DNA of 64,000 bases from Candidatus Saccharicenans sp. (GCA_026414545.1 JAOAIU010000055.1:1-64000), one strand, 5' to 3'; positions 35,024-44,018 are shown, counted from the first letter of the stretch. Notes: a model not told the origin generated them from the sequence alone. Translations and numbers: made by a program.

Positions 35024-35494
35024 TTATTCTTTGGTCTGGGTCGTCAGGAAGATGGGCAGGGTCATCTGCTTGACCTGGTCCATCAGCTCTTCAATCTCGT
35101 CGATGTGCTTGTCTTCGTCCTGAAGGATTTTTTCCAGGAGTTCCCTGGTGGCAAAATCCCCGACCTCCCCGGCCAGTTTGATGGCCGCATTGTAAGCCTT
35201 GATAGCCTCAAACTCGGCCTTGCGGTCAAACTCCAGCATCCGGGGCACTTCTTCTCCGATGGCAATCTTCTTTAACTCGGAAACGATCGGAATCCCTTCC
35301 AGGAACAGGATTCGACCGATCAGGCTCTCAGCATGTTTCATTTCCTGGATGGCCCTTTTCTCGATGGCCTTGTGGAGCTTGGCGTAGCCCCAGTTGTCGC
35401 ACATTTCAGAGTGGACCATGTATTGATTGATGGCCGTCAGTTCGTCAGCCAGCAAAGAATTCAGGGTCTTGATAAGTTTGGGATCACCTTTCAT
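35024..35494 (-). CDS. bfr: Bacterioferritin
   Basis: A 156-residue four-helix iron-storage protein. Ferroxidase ligands are in ADELTAINQYMVHSEM (Glu), EMKHAESLIGRILFLEG (Glu, His) and QDEDKHIDEIEEL (Glu, His). The Met in QEMKHAES sits where Met52 binds inter-subunit haem in bacterioferritins, so haem binding is expected. Two adjacent ATGs are possible; AAGGAGG lies two bases before the first and five before the second, so the second (35494) is preferred. The frame open to 35545 is longer than the family and rejected. It faces the Maf-RlmD gene tail to tail. Role: oxidise and store iron in the cytoplasm, protecting from oxidative stress. Confidence 0.92.
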   Translation of the reverse strand: MKGDPKLIKTLNSLLADELTAINQYMVHSEMCDNWGYAKLHKAIEKRAIQEMKHAESLIGRILFLEGIPIVSELKKIAIGEEVPRMLEFDRKAEFEAIKAYNAAIKLAGEVGDFATRELLEKILQDEDKHIDEIEELMDQVKQMTLPIFLTTQTKE

Positions 35495-35594
35495 CATAGC
35501 CTCCTTTCTTTTAGTTTCTATATTATACCTTATTGTCCGAAGCAAGCAAACAAATAGATTTTGCCGACCATTTCATTTAAAATTAACAGGGCTT

Positions 35595-36752
35595 ATGATC
35601 AAGGCAATACCCGAAGATTTCATAGTCGAAGAAATCGCCAGCCTTCCCCTGGTCGAAAGCGGTGAATTCCGGGTCTACCGGCTGACCAAGAAAAACTGGA
35701 CCACCCCCGACCTGATGCGTTTCCTGGCCAAAACCCTGTCCATCTCGCCCAAGGCCCTGGCCTACGGCGGGAAGAAGGACAAGCACGGCGTTACCACCCA
35801 GCACATCACCATCCGCAGCCAGAGGGATTTCAGCCGGGAAGACCAGAACTTTTCACTCCAGGCCATCGGGTTCATGCGCAAGCCGATGAGCCCCTCGCTC
35901 ATCCAGGGAAACAAGTTCAGAATCACCATTCGCAACCTGACGGCGGTTGAACCCGCTCTGCGGAATCTGGAAGAGGTCAGGCAGTCCGGTTTTCCCAACT
36001 TTTTCGACGACCAGCGTTTCCGCGGAACCAACCCCCAGCTCGGCTTCTTCGCCGACCGGGTGCTAAGGGGTCATTACAACGGCGCCCTGCAGATTTTCCT
36101 GCAGTCCCAGAATATGGCCACAGCCAACCGGGAAAACCGGGAAAGAGTGGCCCGGATCATAGAAAACTGGCGCGACTGGGAAAAATGCCTGGAACTGGCC
36201 AGAGGGTTGACCGAGAAAAGAATTTTCCGAACCCTGCTCCTGCGACCCGATGATTTCCTGGCCGCCCTGGAGAAGATACCCCGGGAAGAAATCGCCATGG
36301 CCTATGCCGCTTTTGGTTCGCACCTGTGGAACGAGTTGCTGCGCCGGCTGCTCAAGGAGCTCATCCCGGACCTGCGGGAAGTCCAGGCCGAATCGGGTCG
36401 ATTCTATTTCTGGAAAACTCTGGAACCTGGGGTTTTTGACTACCTTAAAGAACTCAAGCTGCCCACCCCGTCGGCCAAGATGCAATTCCCGGACGAGCGC
36501 AGCCGGAACCTTTACCTTAAAATCCTGGAAGAAAACAACCTGAGGTTCGCCTCTTTCCGCACCCGGGCCCTCAGCCGGGTTTTCTTCCGCTCCTTCCAGA
36601 GAAAAGTTCTGCTGTTCCCAGAGGGGCTGGAAATTGTCGACCGGCGAGAGGACGAGCTTCACCCGGGCAAAAGAGTCCTGGTGCTGTCGTTCAGCCTGCC
36701 CCGTGGGGCTTTCGCCACCATGCTGGTCAAGAGAATTCTGCTTGAAGACTGA
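35595..36752 (+). CDS. truD: tRNA pseudouridine(13) synthase TruD
   Basis: A 385-residue protein of the TruD family. The catalytic Asp lies in AYGGKKDKHGVTTQHITI and the family motif NFFDDQRFRGTNPQLGFF follows near residue 135-150; the N-terminal IPEDFIVEEIASLPL is typical. It isomerises U13 in tRNA. The upstream extension to 35427 is antisense to the bfr promoter and rejected; the Shine-Dalgarno at 35595 is weak (AGGG). Length is close to the archaeal/bacterial average (340-440). The gene may be followed by ispD as a loose unit (40-base gap). Confidence 0.9.
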   Translation: MIKAIPEDFIVEEIASLPLVESGEFRVYRLTKKNWTTPDLMRFLAKTLSISPKALAYGGKKDKHGVTTQHITIRSQRDFSREDQNFSLQAIGFMRKPMSPSLIQGNKFRITIRNLTAVEPALRNLEEVRQSGFPNFFDDQRFRGTNPQLGFFADRVLRGHYNGALQIFLQSQNMATANRENRERVARIIENWRDWEKCLELARGLTEKRIFRTLLLRPDDFLAALEKIPREEIAMAYAAFGSHLWNELLRRLLKELIPDLREVQAESGRFYFWKTLEPGVFDYLKELKLPTPSAKMQFPDERSRNLYLKILEENNLRFASFRTRALSRVFFRSFQRKVLLFPEGLEIVDRREDELHPGKRVLVLSFSLPRGAFATMLVKRILLED

Positions 36753-36792
36753 GCCGGCAAGTATGATAAATTAAGCAAAGGATCACCTGACC

Positions 36793-37467
36793 ATGAAAAT
36801 AACTGCCATCATCCTCGGAGGGGGCCGGGGCACCAGGCTGGGATTCACTGTTCCCAAGCAGTTTGCCCGCCTCGGAGGCCGTCCGCTCTTTGATTATTCG
36901 GTAGAAAAATTAGCGGCTCTCAAGGTGGACACCATAACGGCTGTCCTGGTGGACGACTATGCAAACTATTACCAGCCTCATCCGGCCATTTCTCTCATCG
37001 CCCCGGCCGGAGAGAGTCGGCAGCAATCGGTGCTGAATGGCCTCCAGGCCTGCCCCGCTGACACTGACCTGGTCATCATCCACGACTCGGCCAGGCCCTT
37101 TTTTCCCCTTCACAGCCTGGAACAGGGTTTAACATTACTCAAAGAAAACAGGTATGACGGCCTGGCCCTGGCCATCCCATCCATAGATACGCTGGCCGCC
37201 GTTGAAGACCAACGGGTGGTTTCATTTCCCGACCGCCGAAAAATCTACCGCACCCAGACTCCCCAGATGTTCCGATTCCGGGAGATTAAGCTGGCCTATG
37301 AACGGCAGCGGGAACAGTCCTACACCGACGATTTATCTGTGGCCTGGGCCTGCGGGCTGAGATGCGGCCTGGTTGAGGGCAGCCAGATGAATTTCAAGAT
37401 TACCACTGAGATTGACTGGTTGCTGGCCGAAAGTCTTCTGAACTCAGGCGGGCTGGAGCTTATCTAA
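36793..37467 (+). CDS. ispD: 2-C-methyl-D-erythritol 4-phosphate cytidylyltransferase-like
   Basis: A 224-residue nucleotidyltransferase: ILGGGRGTRLGFTVPKQFAR is the CTP-binding G-rich loop with the IspD KQF, GESRQQSVLNGL and VIIHDSARPF are family signatures, and YRTQTPQMFRF near residue 155 binds the substrate. It would make CDP-methylerythritol for isoprenoids. The first Arg of the loop is followed by LG rather than the usual MG, and the related TarI enzymes (ribitol-5-phosphate) share these motifs, so a polyol-phosphate role is the alternative. This alternative deserves weight because CDP-alcohol phosphotransferase genes lie tail to tail with it (3' ends overlap by 24 bases). No ispF is present. 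Confidence 0.78.
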   Translation: MKITAIILGGGRGTRLGFTVPKQFARLGGRPLFDYSVEKLAALKVDTITAVLVDDYANYYQPHPAISLIAPAGESRQQSVLNGLQACPADTDLVIIHDSARPFFPLHSLEQGLTLLKENRYDGLALAIPSIDTLAAVEDQRVVSFPDRRKIYRTQTPQMFRFREIKLAYERQREQSYTDDLSVAWACGLRCGLVEGSQMNFKITTEIDWLLAESLLNSGGLELI

Positions 37468-38760
37468 GGCTTTCTTTTTCAGCTGCCGCCTTGACCAGCT
37501 GCCAAAATAAGCAGCTTCCAGGAAAGCAAAAAAAGAAACCATGAGGGCCAGCACCCTGGCTCCTCCCAGGGCAATCAGGACAAAGGCCAGGGTGGTGAAA
37601 AAATCCCTCCGGTAGATAAAGGCAATCCTGGCGGCCAGGCGGTCCGCCCAGGTCTGAAAATCAGGGTCATGGATACTGCCTTCTATTTCCCGGGCGATGG
37701 GTACAATGTTAAACCCGATCCCGGACCTCCGGGCATAATAGATCATCTGCAGATAAAAGCTGATCATCGACAGCCAGCCAAAAGCGCCGACATACAACCA
37801 GGTCTCGCTGGTGGTCGCCCGATAAAGCCCCAGGGGCAGAGCAGTGAAGAAGGTAACATACAAAAAAGCATCAGCCGAAATGTCAAAAATGGTGCCGAAC
37901 CGGGAAATCCGACAGGTTAATCTGGCATTCTCGCCGTCGCAGCAATCTATGACCGAGGCCAGCAAGAACAGGAAGGAGCCCAAAGCCATGGGGGTATAAC
38001 GACCCTGGAAAATCAGATAGACGCTGAGCAGCTCAACGGCCAGGACGATCAGGCTGATCTGGTTGGGAGTCAGCCCCCAGCTGATCAGGTGCCTGGTCAA
38101 CCTCAGGGAAAGAGGGCGGAAAAATACCCGGGTGATATAACCATCCACGGGCTTTCTGCCGGTTTCCAGGAGCAGGTCTTCGGCCCGACGGGCTGCTGCT
38201 GGGCTGTCAACTCTTACGGCAAAAGGACAGTTGATTGTGAGCTGACCAGCAGAAACAGAATACTTGATCTTTTCCAGCCAGCCCGGCCCTGAATTTTTCA
38301 AGCGAACCAGGGCAGGAAGAATAGCGCCAATGCGTTCCAAATCTATTAAAAAGGCAGCGGGGAAGACCGACTGCTCGCTGGAAGAACCATTCAGGTTAAG
38401 AAGGATCAGGTCCTCGACCGGAACCCTGCCCTCGACCAGGGTGAAGGCAAAAAAATCAGGGTGCACGGCCAGGTTATCCTCCAGCACCAGGATATGGGAG
38501 CGACCGTTCTTTTCGGCATCAAGCTGCTGAATGCCCTCTGCGGGGCAGAGAGCCAGGTCCACTTTTTCCGGGCTGAACCTCCGGTCAGAACGGAGTTCTT
38601 CCAGGACCTGCCGGGCCTGAGCTGGGTCTTCTGAATACAACCAGAATTTGCGCAGTCCGGCCTTCTGGCCGTAGAGAATCAGCCTTTCCAGCAGGCTCAG
38701 TCCCAGGATTCTGGTCTGGCCTGCCTGGCTTAAGAGGATGAGAGTTTCTTCCATGGTCAT
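37444..38760 (-). CDS. CDP-alcohol phosphotransferase with N-terminal nucleotidyltransferase-like domain, copy 2
   Basis: A 438-residue paralogue of the protein encoded at 39587-40894. Residues 1-190 resemble a sugar-nucleotidyltransferase fold but lack the GxGTR loop (N-terminus LILLSQAGQTRILGLSLLER), so this part looks inactive. Residues 210-438 form a membrane CDP-alcohol phosphatidyltransferase domain with the complete catalytic motif D-x2-DG-x2-AR-x8-G-x3-D-x3-D, seen as DCCDGENAR and FGTIFDISAD. The architecture matches di-myo-inositol-phosphate-phosphate synthases. Start by analogy with copy 1 (ATG 38760); ATG 38754 is possible and the Shine-Dalgarno is weak. Likely transfers a phospho-polyol from CDP-polyol to an alcohol acceptor. 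Confidence 0.75.
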   Translation of the reverse strand: MTMEETLILLSQAGQTRILGLSLLERLILYGQKAGLRKFWLYSEDPAQARQVLEELRSDRRFSPEKVDLALCPAEGIQQLDAEKNGRSHILVLEDNLAVHPDFFAFTLVEGRVPVEDLILLNLNGSSSEQSVFPAAFLIDLERIGAILPALVRLKNSGPGWLEKIKYSVSAGQLTINCPFAVRVDSPAAARRAEDLLLETGRKPVDGYITRVFFRPLSLRLTRHLISWGLTPNQISLIVLAVELLSVYLIFQGRYTPMALGSFLFLLASVIDCCDGENARLTCRISRFGTIFDISADAFLYVTFFTALPLGLYRATTSETWLYVGAFGWLSMISFYLQMIYYARRSGIGFNIVPIAREIEGSIHDPDFQTWADRLAARIAFIYRRDFFTTLAFVLIALGGARVLALMVSFFAFLEAAYFGSWSRRQLKKKALDKLQPA

Positions 38761-38906
38761 ACGATTTATGATCCCAGCCGGCTCAAAATAAGCGTTTCTT
38801 TTATCACAACGCCGGCCAAAATTCAACCAGGTGGGAAAATTGATAACAGAATAACGGCGCCAAAGACCCCGGCCTCAATATAGCCCTGAGTAATGGCTGA
38901 CCCCGT

Positions 38907-39590
38907 TTACCTGCCGGGAGCCAGGTAAGCCCTGACCCGCTCTAGGTCCTCGGGAAAATCCACCTCGTGGCAGAACAACCCCTCAGAGGGAACGGCCAGG
39001 AAACGCCCGCCGTCCCTGATAATGTAATTCTCTATGGCCTTTTCAAAATAGTCGTTGTCCGATACCAGTTCCAGATGTTTTCTCAAGGATTCGAGGTCAG
39101 CCCGGGCCACCAGGTTAATCCCCAGGGCTTCGCCCTCAGCCGCTTCCACCTGCTTCGAAATTTCGGTTATAAAGCCAGCCTCATCCGTCCTGTACTTTAC
39201 CTCTTCCGGTCCGCATCTCTTGTCATCAACCAGGACGCAAGAACAGCCGGCCGAAAGCATCTTCGGGATTATCTCCCGGTCAAAGACCACGTCCCCGTTC
39301 AACCAGAGCACATCTTCATCCATCCGGCTCAGTCCCTTGAGAAGACTTTTGCTGGTGTTAGTTACGGCAAACCTTTCATTAAAGGTATAGGTCAGCTCGG
39401 GATGTCTGGCCAGTATCAATTCTTTCCTGAACCCCACCACTACCAGGATATTTTCCGCTGGGATAAAAGGCTCGAGGTTTTCCACCTGGTAATCGATTAT
39501 TGTTCTCCGGTCGTCGACCTGGACCATGGCCTTGGGCAGGTCCAGCCCCAGCCTGGTTCCCCGGCCGGCGGCCAGAATGACCGCTTTCAC
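38907..39590 (-). CDS. Phosphocholine/polyol-phosphate nucleotidyltransferase-like (LicC-like)
   Basis: A 227-residue nucleotidyltransferase: KAVILAAGRGTRLGLDLPKA is an intact GxGTR...K loop. FNERFAVTNTSKSLLKGL resembles the N-x-x-SL substrate helix in LicC-type choline-phosphate cytidylyltransferases, and LWLNGDVVFD contains the metal-binding Asp. The C-terminus has DNDYFEKAIENYI and CHEVDFPEDLERVRAYL with a second Asp. It likely makes CDP-alcohol from CTP and a phospho-alcohol such as choline-, ethanolamine- or inositol-phosphate. It starts at GTG 39590, overlapping the stop of the upstream CDP-alcohol transferase (GTGA), with GGAGAGG before it. It is the second of two such transferase pairs. 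Confidence 0.75.
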   Translation of the reverse strand: MKAVILAAGRGTRLGLDLPKAMVQVDDRRTIIDYQVENLEPFIPAENILVVVGFRKELILARHPELTYTFNERFAVTNTSKSLLKGLSRMDEDVLWLNGDVVFDREIIPKMLSAGCSCVLVDDKRCGPEEVKYRTDEAGFITEISKQVEAAEGEALGINLVARADLESLRKHLELVSDNDYFEKAIENYIIRDGGRFLAVPSEGLFCHEVDFPEDLERVRAYLAPGR

Positions 39591-40894
39591 TGGACCTCTC
39601 CTCTTCTTTGCGGTTCAAGAGTCATCTTTCTCAGAGAATAGAAATAAAAATAGAGCGCTTCCAGCAAGGCCAGCACGGCCGCCAGGACCATGGCCGGTCT
39701 GGCCAGTCCGGCCGCAATCATGATAAAGGCAGCGGTTGAAAAAAAGTCGCGGCGGTAGATAAAAGCCAGGCTGGCTGCCAGTCGGTCAAAAGCCGTCTGG
39801 AACCGGGGCAGGTTCTTGCTGGCCTCAATCTCTTTTACCACGGCTACGATATTATAACCGAGTCCATTCTTCCTGGCATAATTAATCAGCTGCAGATAAA
39901 AAGCCAGCATCGACAGCAGAGTAAAGCCGCCAAGATACAGCCAGAATCTATCTCCATAAGTCCGGTAAAGGCCAAGCGGCAGGGCCACGAAAAACGAGAC
40001 AAAGGTTACGGCATCAGCTGTGATGTCCAGGGCCCCTCCGGTCCTGGTTATCCTGTAGGTCAGCCGGGCGTTCTCTCCGTCGCAGCCGTCGATAACCGAA
40101 GCCAGCTCAAAGAGTATGCCCCCGGGCACCAGGAGCTGCCGGCCGTAGCCCACAAAAACCACGCTCAGCAGACCGACGGCAAAGGTAAAGATGGTCTGAA
40201 CCACGGGGTGAACATTGAGATAGAGCAAATATCTGGTAAGAAAAAGGGAAATCCGGCGGTTTATCAACCTGGCCACCACCCCGTCCTGAGGTTTGCGGGC
40301 AGTCTGAAGGAGCAATTTTTGAGCCCGGATAAAGCTTGTTCTGTCCTCTACGGCCAAGGCAAAACCGCCCGGCAGGGTTATAAAAGATTTCCGGTCATCT
40401 TCTCCGGCCGCAACTCCGGAAAGAGTTCTGCCCGAAATCAGCTGGCTCAAGACAAGCTCCGCCTCGGCTCCGGAGCGAACCACCAGCAGGCCAGGGCAGG
40501 GTTGACCTGGTCCTTCTTTTCCGTGGAGTTCAATCCTGGCCAGGGGCCACTCCAGGCCTTCAAGTTTTTCTGCCAGCCTGGATAAGATTTCAGGGGCCAG
40601 GACCAGGTTGTCTTCCAGGAAGAGCAGATAATCGTTGCCGCCCGGGCCCGGCAACTTGCTCTCCCCGCTCTCCTGACTTAAAACCCTGAGCCGAATATCT
40701 CTTCTAAGAATTCTCCGGTCAGACGAGAGCTCAACTGCGGCTTGTTGGGCTACGGCCTTCTCTGGATGAAAAAGCCAGAATTCGTTCCATCCGGCTTCGC
40801 TGGCAGTTAAGACCAGCCGCTGCCGCAGAGTAAGCCCCAGCATCTTTTTCTGGCCGGGTTGGCTTAGAATTATCACTGCTCTTCTGGCTGTCAT
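39587..40894 (-). CDS. CDP-alcohol phosphotransferase with N-terminal nucleotidyltransferase-like domain, copy 1
   Basis: A 435-residue protein with the same layout as the copy at 37444. The N-terminal ~190 residues (AVIILSQPGQKKMLGLTLRQ) have no active G-loop. The C-terminal membrane domain holds DGCDGENAR and TGGALDITAD, a full CDP-alcohol transferase motif with all four Asp. About five or six membrane helices follow, ending in a basic tail. The strong GGAGG before ATG 40894 supports that start. With the cytidylyltransferase at 40962 it corresponds to the IPCT plus DIPPS pair that makes di-myo-inositol-phosphate in thermophiles, here as separate genes; phospholipid head-group transfer is an alternative. 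Confidence 0.78.
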   Translation of the reverse strand: MTARRAVIILSQPGQKKMLGLTLRQRLVLTASEAGWNEFWLFHPEKAVAQQAAVELSSDRRILRRDIRLRVLSQESGESKLPGPGGNDYLLFLEDNLVLAPEILSRLAEKLEGLEWPLARIELHGKEGPGQPCPGLLVVRSGAEAELVLSQLISGRTLSGVAAGEDDRKSFITLPGGFALAVEDRTSFIRAQKLLLQTARKPQDGVVARLINRRISLFLTRYLLYLNVHPVVQTIFTFAVGLLSVVFVGYGRQLLVPGGILFELASVIDGCDGENARLTYRITRTGGALDITADAVTFVSFFVALPLGLYRTYGDRFWLYLGGFTLLSMLAFYLQLINYARKNGLGYNIVAVVKEIEASKNLPRFQTAFDRLAASLAFIYRRDFFSTAAFIMIAAGLARPAMVLAAVLALLEALYFYFYSLRKMTLEPQRRGEVQ

Positions 40895-40961
40895 TTTTCC
40901 TCCGCTGGTTCGTTTTCAGCTGGGCCCGGACCGACCGGGAGACGGCAGGACCGGGAATAAA

Positions 40962-41687
40962 CTACCAGTTCAATTCTGCCCCCAGGTAATTTTTAGCCTT
41001 TTCCAGGGCCCTGGGATCATCGATGTCAATCCAGAATCTGTCGCCGATACTAACGGCTCTGACCTGGCCCCTGGCCCCCAGGAGCCTTACTCCCCCGGAC
41101 AGGCTATAATCCCCCGCTTTTCGCTGGCTTTCTTCCAGGGCCTCAAAAAGCACCGGCTGGCAGAGGAATATTCCGGTATCAAAGGCGTTGTAACTGACCA
41201 GGCCTTTGCCAATATCGCAAACCTTTCCGTCTTCGACCTTTACCCTGGTCACATCGTCCAGGTCAACATAGGGATGATTCTGCACCCGGAAATCAACGGC
41301 CAAGACAATTTCATCCTTCTTAAGCTCCGTCTGCCGCAGAAGATTCAGAATGGCCGGGTCGAAAATGTGGTCGGACATCACCAGGAAAAAAGGCTCCGTC
41401 AGCAGCGGCCTGGCCCTGTAGACCGATAGCCCATTTTCTCGCTGCCACTGATCGTTGTAAAGCAAGGTCAGGCTTACTTCTTCCGGGGTATAACTGGTTT
41501 CAAGATGCTCTTCCAGTCCTTTCCGGTTATAACCGGTAACCACTATCACTTCCTTTATCCCGGCCTTTAGCAACCCTTCAATAACCCAGTTGATGAGGGG
41601 CTGTCCGCAGACCTGGAGAAGCGGCTTCGAGGCACAGAGGCCGGATAATCTCTGGCCCATGCCGGCAGCAATGATCAGAGCCTTCAA
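40962..41687 (-). CDS. Inositol-1-phosphate cytidylyltransferase-like (IPCT)
   Basis: A 241-residue nucleotidyltransferase. LIIAAGMGQRLSGLCASKPL is the G-loop, and WQRENGLSVYRARPLLTEPF with LVMSDHIFDPAIL (Asp-His after MS) match the pattern I recall for archaeal inositol-1-phosphate cytidylyltransferases. WIDIDDPRALEKAKNYL holds the second metal Asp. It would activate myo-inositol-1-phosphate as CDP-inositol, which the adjacent transferase uses. The 67-base gap to that gene and shared direction suggest one operon of four genes (two pairs). No inositol-phosphate synthase or phosphatase gene is in the window, so the polyol is not proven. Confidence 0.75.
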   Translation of the reverse strand: MKALIIAAGMGQRLSGLCASKPLLQVCGQPLINWVIEGLLKAGIKEVIVVTGYNRKGLEEHLETSYTPEEVSLTLLYNDQWQRENGLSVYRARPLLTEPFFLVMSDHIFDPAILNLLRQTELKKDEIVLAVDFRVQNHPYVDLDDVTRVKVEDGKVCDIGKGLVSYNAFDTGIFLCQPVLFEALEESQRKAGDYSLSGGVRLLGARGQVRAVSIGDRFWIDIDDPRALEKAKNYLGAELNW

Positions 41688-41813
41688 GATTTTTCTCCTT
41701 TGGTCTAACTCTGCGTCAATAGACTTGTTATACAGTCAGCTAATTTTAATTTAATAGAAAACCCTTGTCCAGCGATACAAGAAGTATCCTGTCCTTCAAG
41801 AATAATGGAGCCT

Positions 41814-42614
41814 TCAGTCGAGCGGGCGGTACTCGAGGTAATCCTCTTCTATTATCCTTCGAATGGACCTGAACAGAAACCGACCGAAGATCATTATTCT
41901 GACCTTTTTCATGACCAGCCTTTCCCGCCAGAGGTCCAGGTCCACTTCCAGAAGGAACTCACGGACGAAGGATGGAGCCTTGACCGGAGTTATCTCTACC
42001 CGGCGCAGGTCGTAAGAGTCCCGGCTGATGAAGAAAAGACCCTCGAACAGCAAATCCTTTCTTTCCCTGGCCCTGGCTTCCACCAGGTAAACTCCTTCGC
42101 CGTTTATTTCAGTCTCGCCCTTCAGCCGGAAATCATACCGGCTCCTGTTCTTATCGCTGAAAGGAATCAGGTCATCCAGGCTCAGGCTGAGTCCGGATTC
42201 TGGCCGGTGGCCCGAGGCTTCCGCTTTTTCTCTTTCTTCCCTCGCTTTTCTCAAACTTTCCAGTCTCTGCTGGCGGTACTTCTCGGTTACATCCCTGGTC
42301 CGACCCTTTTCAATTTCTATCGCCTCCAGGATTTCTTCATCCAGCAGGCCGCCATCAAACTTCATCCACTTGGTAACTCGCCTCAACTTCTCCGGCTGCC
42401 AGTGGCGGTCGGCATTAGCCTGGGAAGAAACTACCAGGGCCTGCCAGCGACCGAAATCCCGGTAGGAAATTAACCTCTGGTAGGCCCTTTCCACTATCTG
42501 TTCAACCGGCAATTCGGGCGGGACCTGAGCCGGCACAATAAGGACCAGGTTCAGTAACAGGAAAAGTCCCGGCCATTTTCTTCGCACATATTTAAGAAGT
42601 TGATTTCTGGCCAT
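41814..42614 (-). CDS. Secreted protein, outer-membrane lipoprotein-sorting (LolA)-like fold
   Basis: A 266-residue protein with a signal peptide (WPGLFLLLNLVLIVPAQVPP). The N-terminal helix EQIVERAYQRLISYRDFGRW, followed by long beta-strands (SRYDFRLKGETEINGEGVYL, LFFISRDSYDLRRVEITPVK), is the order found in LolA/LolB-type or DUF4292-like proteins. A charged helical insert (residues ~110-140, rich in R, E, K) is unusual. Function is unassigned; such proteins carry or sense lipids in the periplasm. A TTG five codons upstream is a less likely start. Transcribed alone. Confidence 0.5.
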   Translation of the reverse strand: MARNQLLKYVRRKWPGLFLLLNLVLIVPAQVPPELPVEQIVERAYQRLISYRDFGRWQALVVSSQANADRHWQPEKLRRVTKWMKFDGGLLDEEILEAIEIEKGRTRDVTEKYRQQRLESLRKAREEREKAEASGHRPESGLSLSLDDLIPFSDKNRSRYDFRLKGETEINGEGVYLVEARARERKDLLFEGLFFISRDSYDLRRVEITPVKAPSFVREFLLEVDLDLWRERLVMKKVRIMIFGRFLFRSIRRIIEEDYLEYRPLD

Positions 42615-42966
42615 AAAGTTCCACTTCAAGACAGGTGCCGGCTGGCCGGCCTCCTTAAGACCGCATCAATATTATACCAGACCGAGCTCAAACCACTGAG
42701 CCAAAAGCCTGAGCCAGAAATTGTAATCGTCCGACCGACGATTATGAGGAGTAAAATAACCGGTTCCGGGCCGGAGGCCCGACTTTATCCCCTGGCTACC
42801 AAACTTTTAAGGCCGGAAATGTCTTTTAAGGGAGAAGGTAGAGGGTAAGCGAATTAAGGCTGGCCTGGTTCTTCTCTCTCCGTTTCTCTTGCATTTAAGG
42901 TCAAATTAAAGTATCTAATAGGCAGGTCAGACAACTCAAGTCGATGAAAAAAGGAGGGCAAAGTCT
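42615..42966. other. Divergent intergenic region, nothing identified
   Basis: It lies between the two envelope-protein genes. A short plus-strand frame (42600-42848) lacks a ribosome binding site and any domain. No promoter was assigned. Confidence 0.3.
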
Positions 42967-43620
42967 ATGAACAGATACCGACCCTGGGTGTTTTTCATAA
43001 TTTCCGTTATCCTCTTTGGCAGCCTGACGGTTACCCCGGCCCGGGCCCAGTTCCATTTCGGAGTCAAGGGCGGGTTGACCCTGGGCCGCCTGAAATCACT
43101 GCCCGAAACTTTTCTTGAAGGTTTCCCCTGGAAGACCAAGAGGGGCTGGTCCGGGGGGGTCTTTGCCAGCTTCGAGTTCCTGCCTGGTGTCTCCATCCAA
43201 CCGGAGGTGCTCTACATCCAGAAAGGGGCCCGTCTGGTCGACCCTGAATACGATTTTGAAGCTCATTTTAACTTTGATTCCTTTGAAGTTCCGGTGCTCT
43301 TAAAAATAAACCTGGCCCTGGAAGGAGCGGCGGCTGTCCCGGCTATTTTCTTCGGCCCGTTTTTTGGCTTCAACCAGAAGGCCAGCATTGTCATGATTGA
43401 CGCCTACAGCCAGGAAACTGAAGACATCAAGGCCGACGTCCAGAAGTCAGAATATGGGATAACTTTCGGGCTCATCTTTACCCAGAAGTGGGGACCGGGC
43501 TATTTTTCTGTTGACGCCCGTTATGACCTGGGTCTATCCAACATCCTGAAACCCGGAGTGGAATGGATGGAAAGGATAAAGACCAGGACCTGGGTTTTTA
43601 TGGTGGGATATTCGTACTGA
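42967..43620 (+). CDS. Small outer-membrane beta-barrel protein (PorT/OMP_b-brl type)
   Basis: A 217-residue protein: signal peptide WVFFIISVILFGSLTVTPAR then AQ, followed by FHFGVKGGLTLGRL, a start typical of the OMP_b-brl (PF13568-like) barrels. Alternating strands such as VSIQPEVLYIQKGARL, FEVPVLLKINLAL and YGITFGLIFTQKWG with loops fit an eight-stranded barrel, and the last strand (TRTWVFMVGYSY) ends in an aromatic as barrels do for BAM recognition. AAGGAGGGC precedes the ATG. Function is unknown; it is expressed alone between the LolA-like gene and the thiamine operon. Confidence 0.75.
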   Translation: MNRYRPWVFFIISVILFGSLTVTPARAQFHFGVKGGLTLGRLKSLPETFLEGFPWKTKRGWSGGVFASFEFLPGVSIQPEVLYIQKGARLVDPEYDFEAHFNFDSFEVPVLLKINLALEGAAAVPAIFFGPFFGFNQKASIVMIDAYSQETEDIKADVQKSEYGITFGLIFTQKWGPGYFSVDARYDLGLSNILKPGVEWMERIKTRTWVFMVGYSY

Positions 43621-43929
43621 CAGGATGGCCTTTGCGACCAATCTTTTGGTTCCGCCTGTCTTCGTCAACACCCGGTTCCGAAAGCCCGGACATCAGAAAG
43701 AGGGCCTGCGGTCTTTTTCCCTGTTCCTGGTCTCTTTCTCCTTAAACTCTCCTGCCCGGCGCCTTGAAAAAAATCAGGTTAATCCCGGGAAATCTTCCTG
43801 CCTGAGTTCACTGTTTCTCTCCAACACTTACCGTCAATGAATTCTTTCCTCGCCCATTTCCCCGGCCCATTACACAAAGGTCGGCGAGAATTGACAGCTG
43901 CCCGAACTTTATAGTAGATAAAATATGTT
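43621..43929. other. Leader region before the TPP riboswitch
   Basis: No gene seen. A promoter (43891-43920) directly precedes the riboswitch. Confidence 0.4.
43891..43920 (+). promoter_or_regulatory. Promoter of the thi operon
   Basis: Consensus TTGACA, 18 bases, TAGATA (or 17 and GTAGAT). Predicted start lies within a few bases of the riboswitch 5' stem at 43930. Confidence 0.55.
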
Positions 43930-44018
43930 CTGTCAGGGGTGCCTTCGGCATCTTCAGGACGAAGGCTGAGAGCAAACCCTCAGAACCTGAACTGGGTAAT
44001 GCCAGCGTAGGGAGACAG
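43930..44018 (+). ncRNA. TPP riboswitch (THI element)
   Basis: P1 closes with CTGTC at 43930-43934 and GACAG at 44014-44018. Between them are AGGGGTGCC, GGCTGAGAG, ACCCTCAGAACCTGAACTGG-like and the nearly invariant GGTAATGCCAGCGTAGGGA region, which bind the pyrimidine and pyrophosphate of thiamin diphosphate. The spacing to the thiM ATG is 64 bases and holds GGAGG, with ACCTGGCTCAGGAGG able to fold over the Shine-Dalgarno, so control is probably at translation initiation, though no terminator was looked for exhaustively. It shuts the operon off when TPP is plentiful. Confidence 0.95.
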
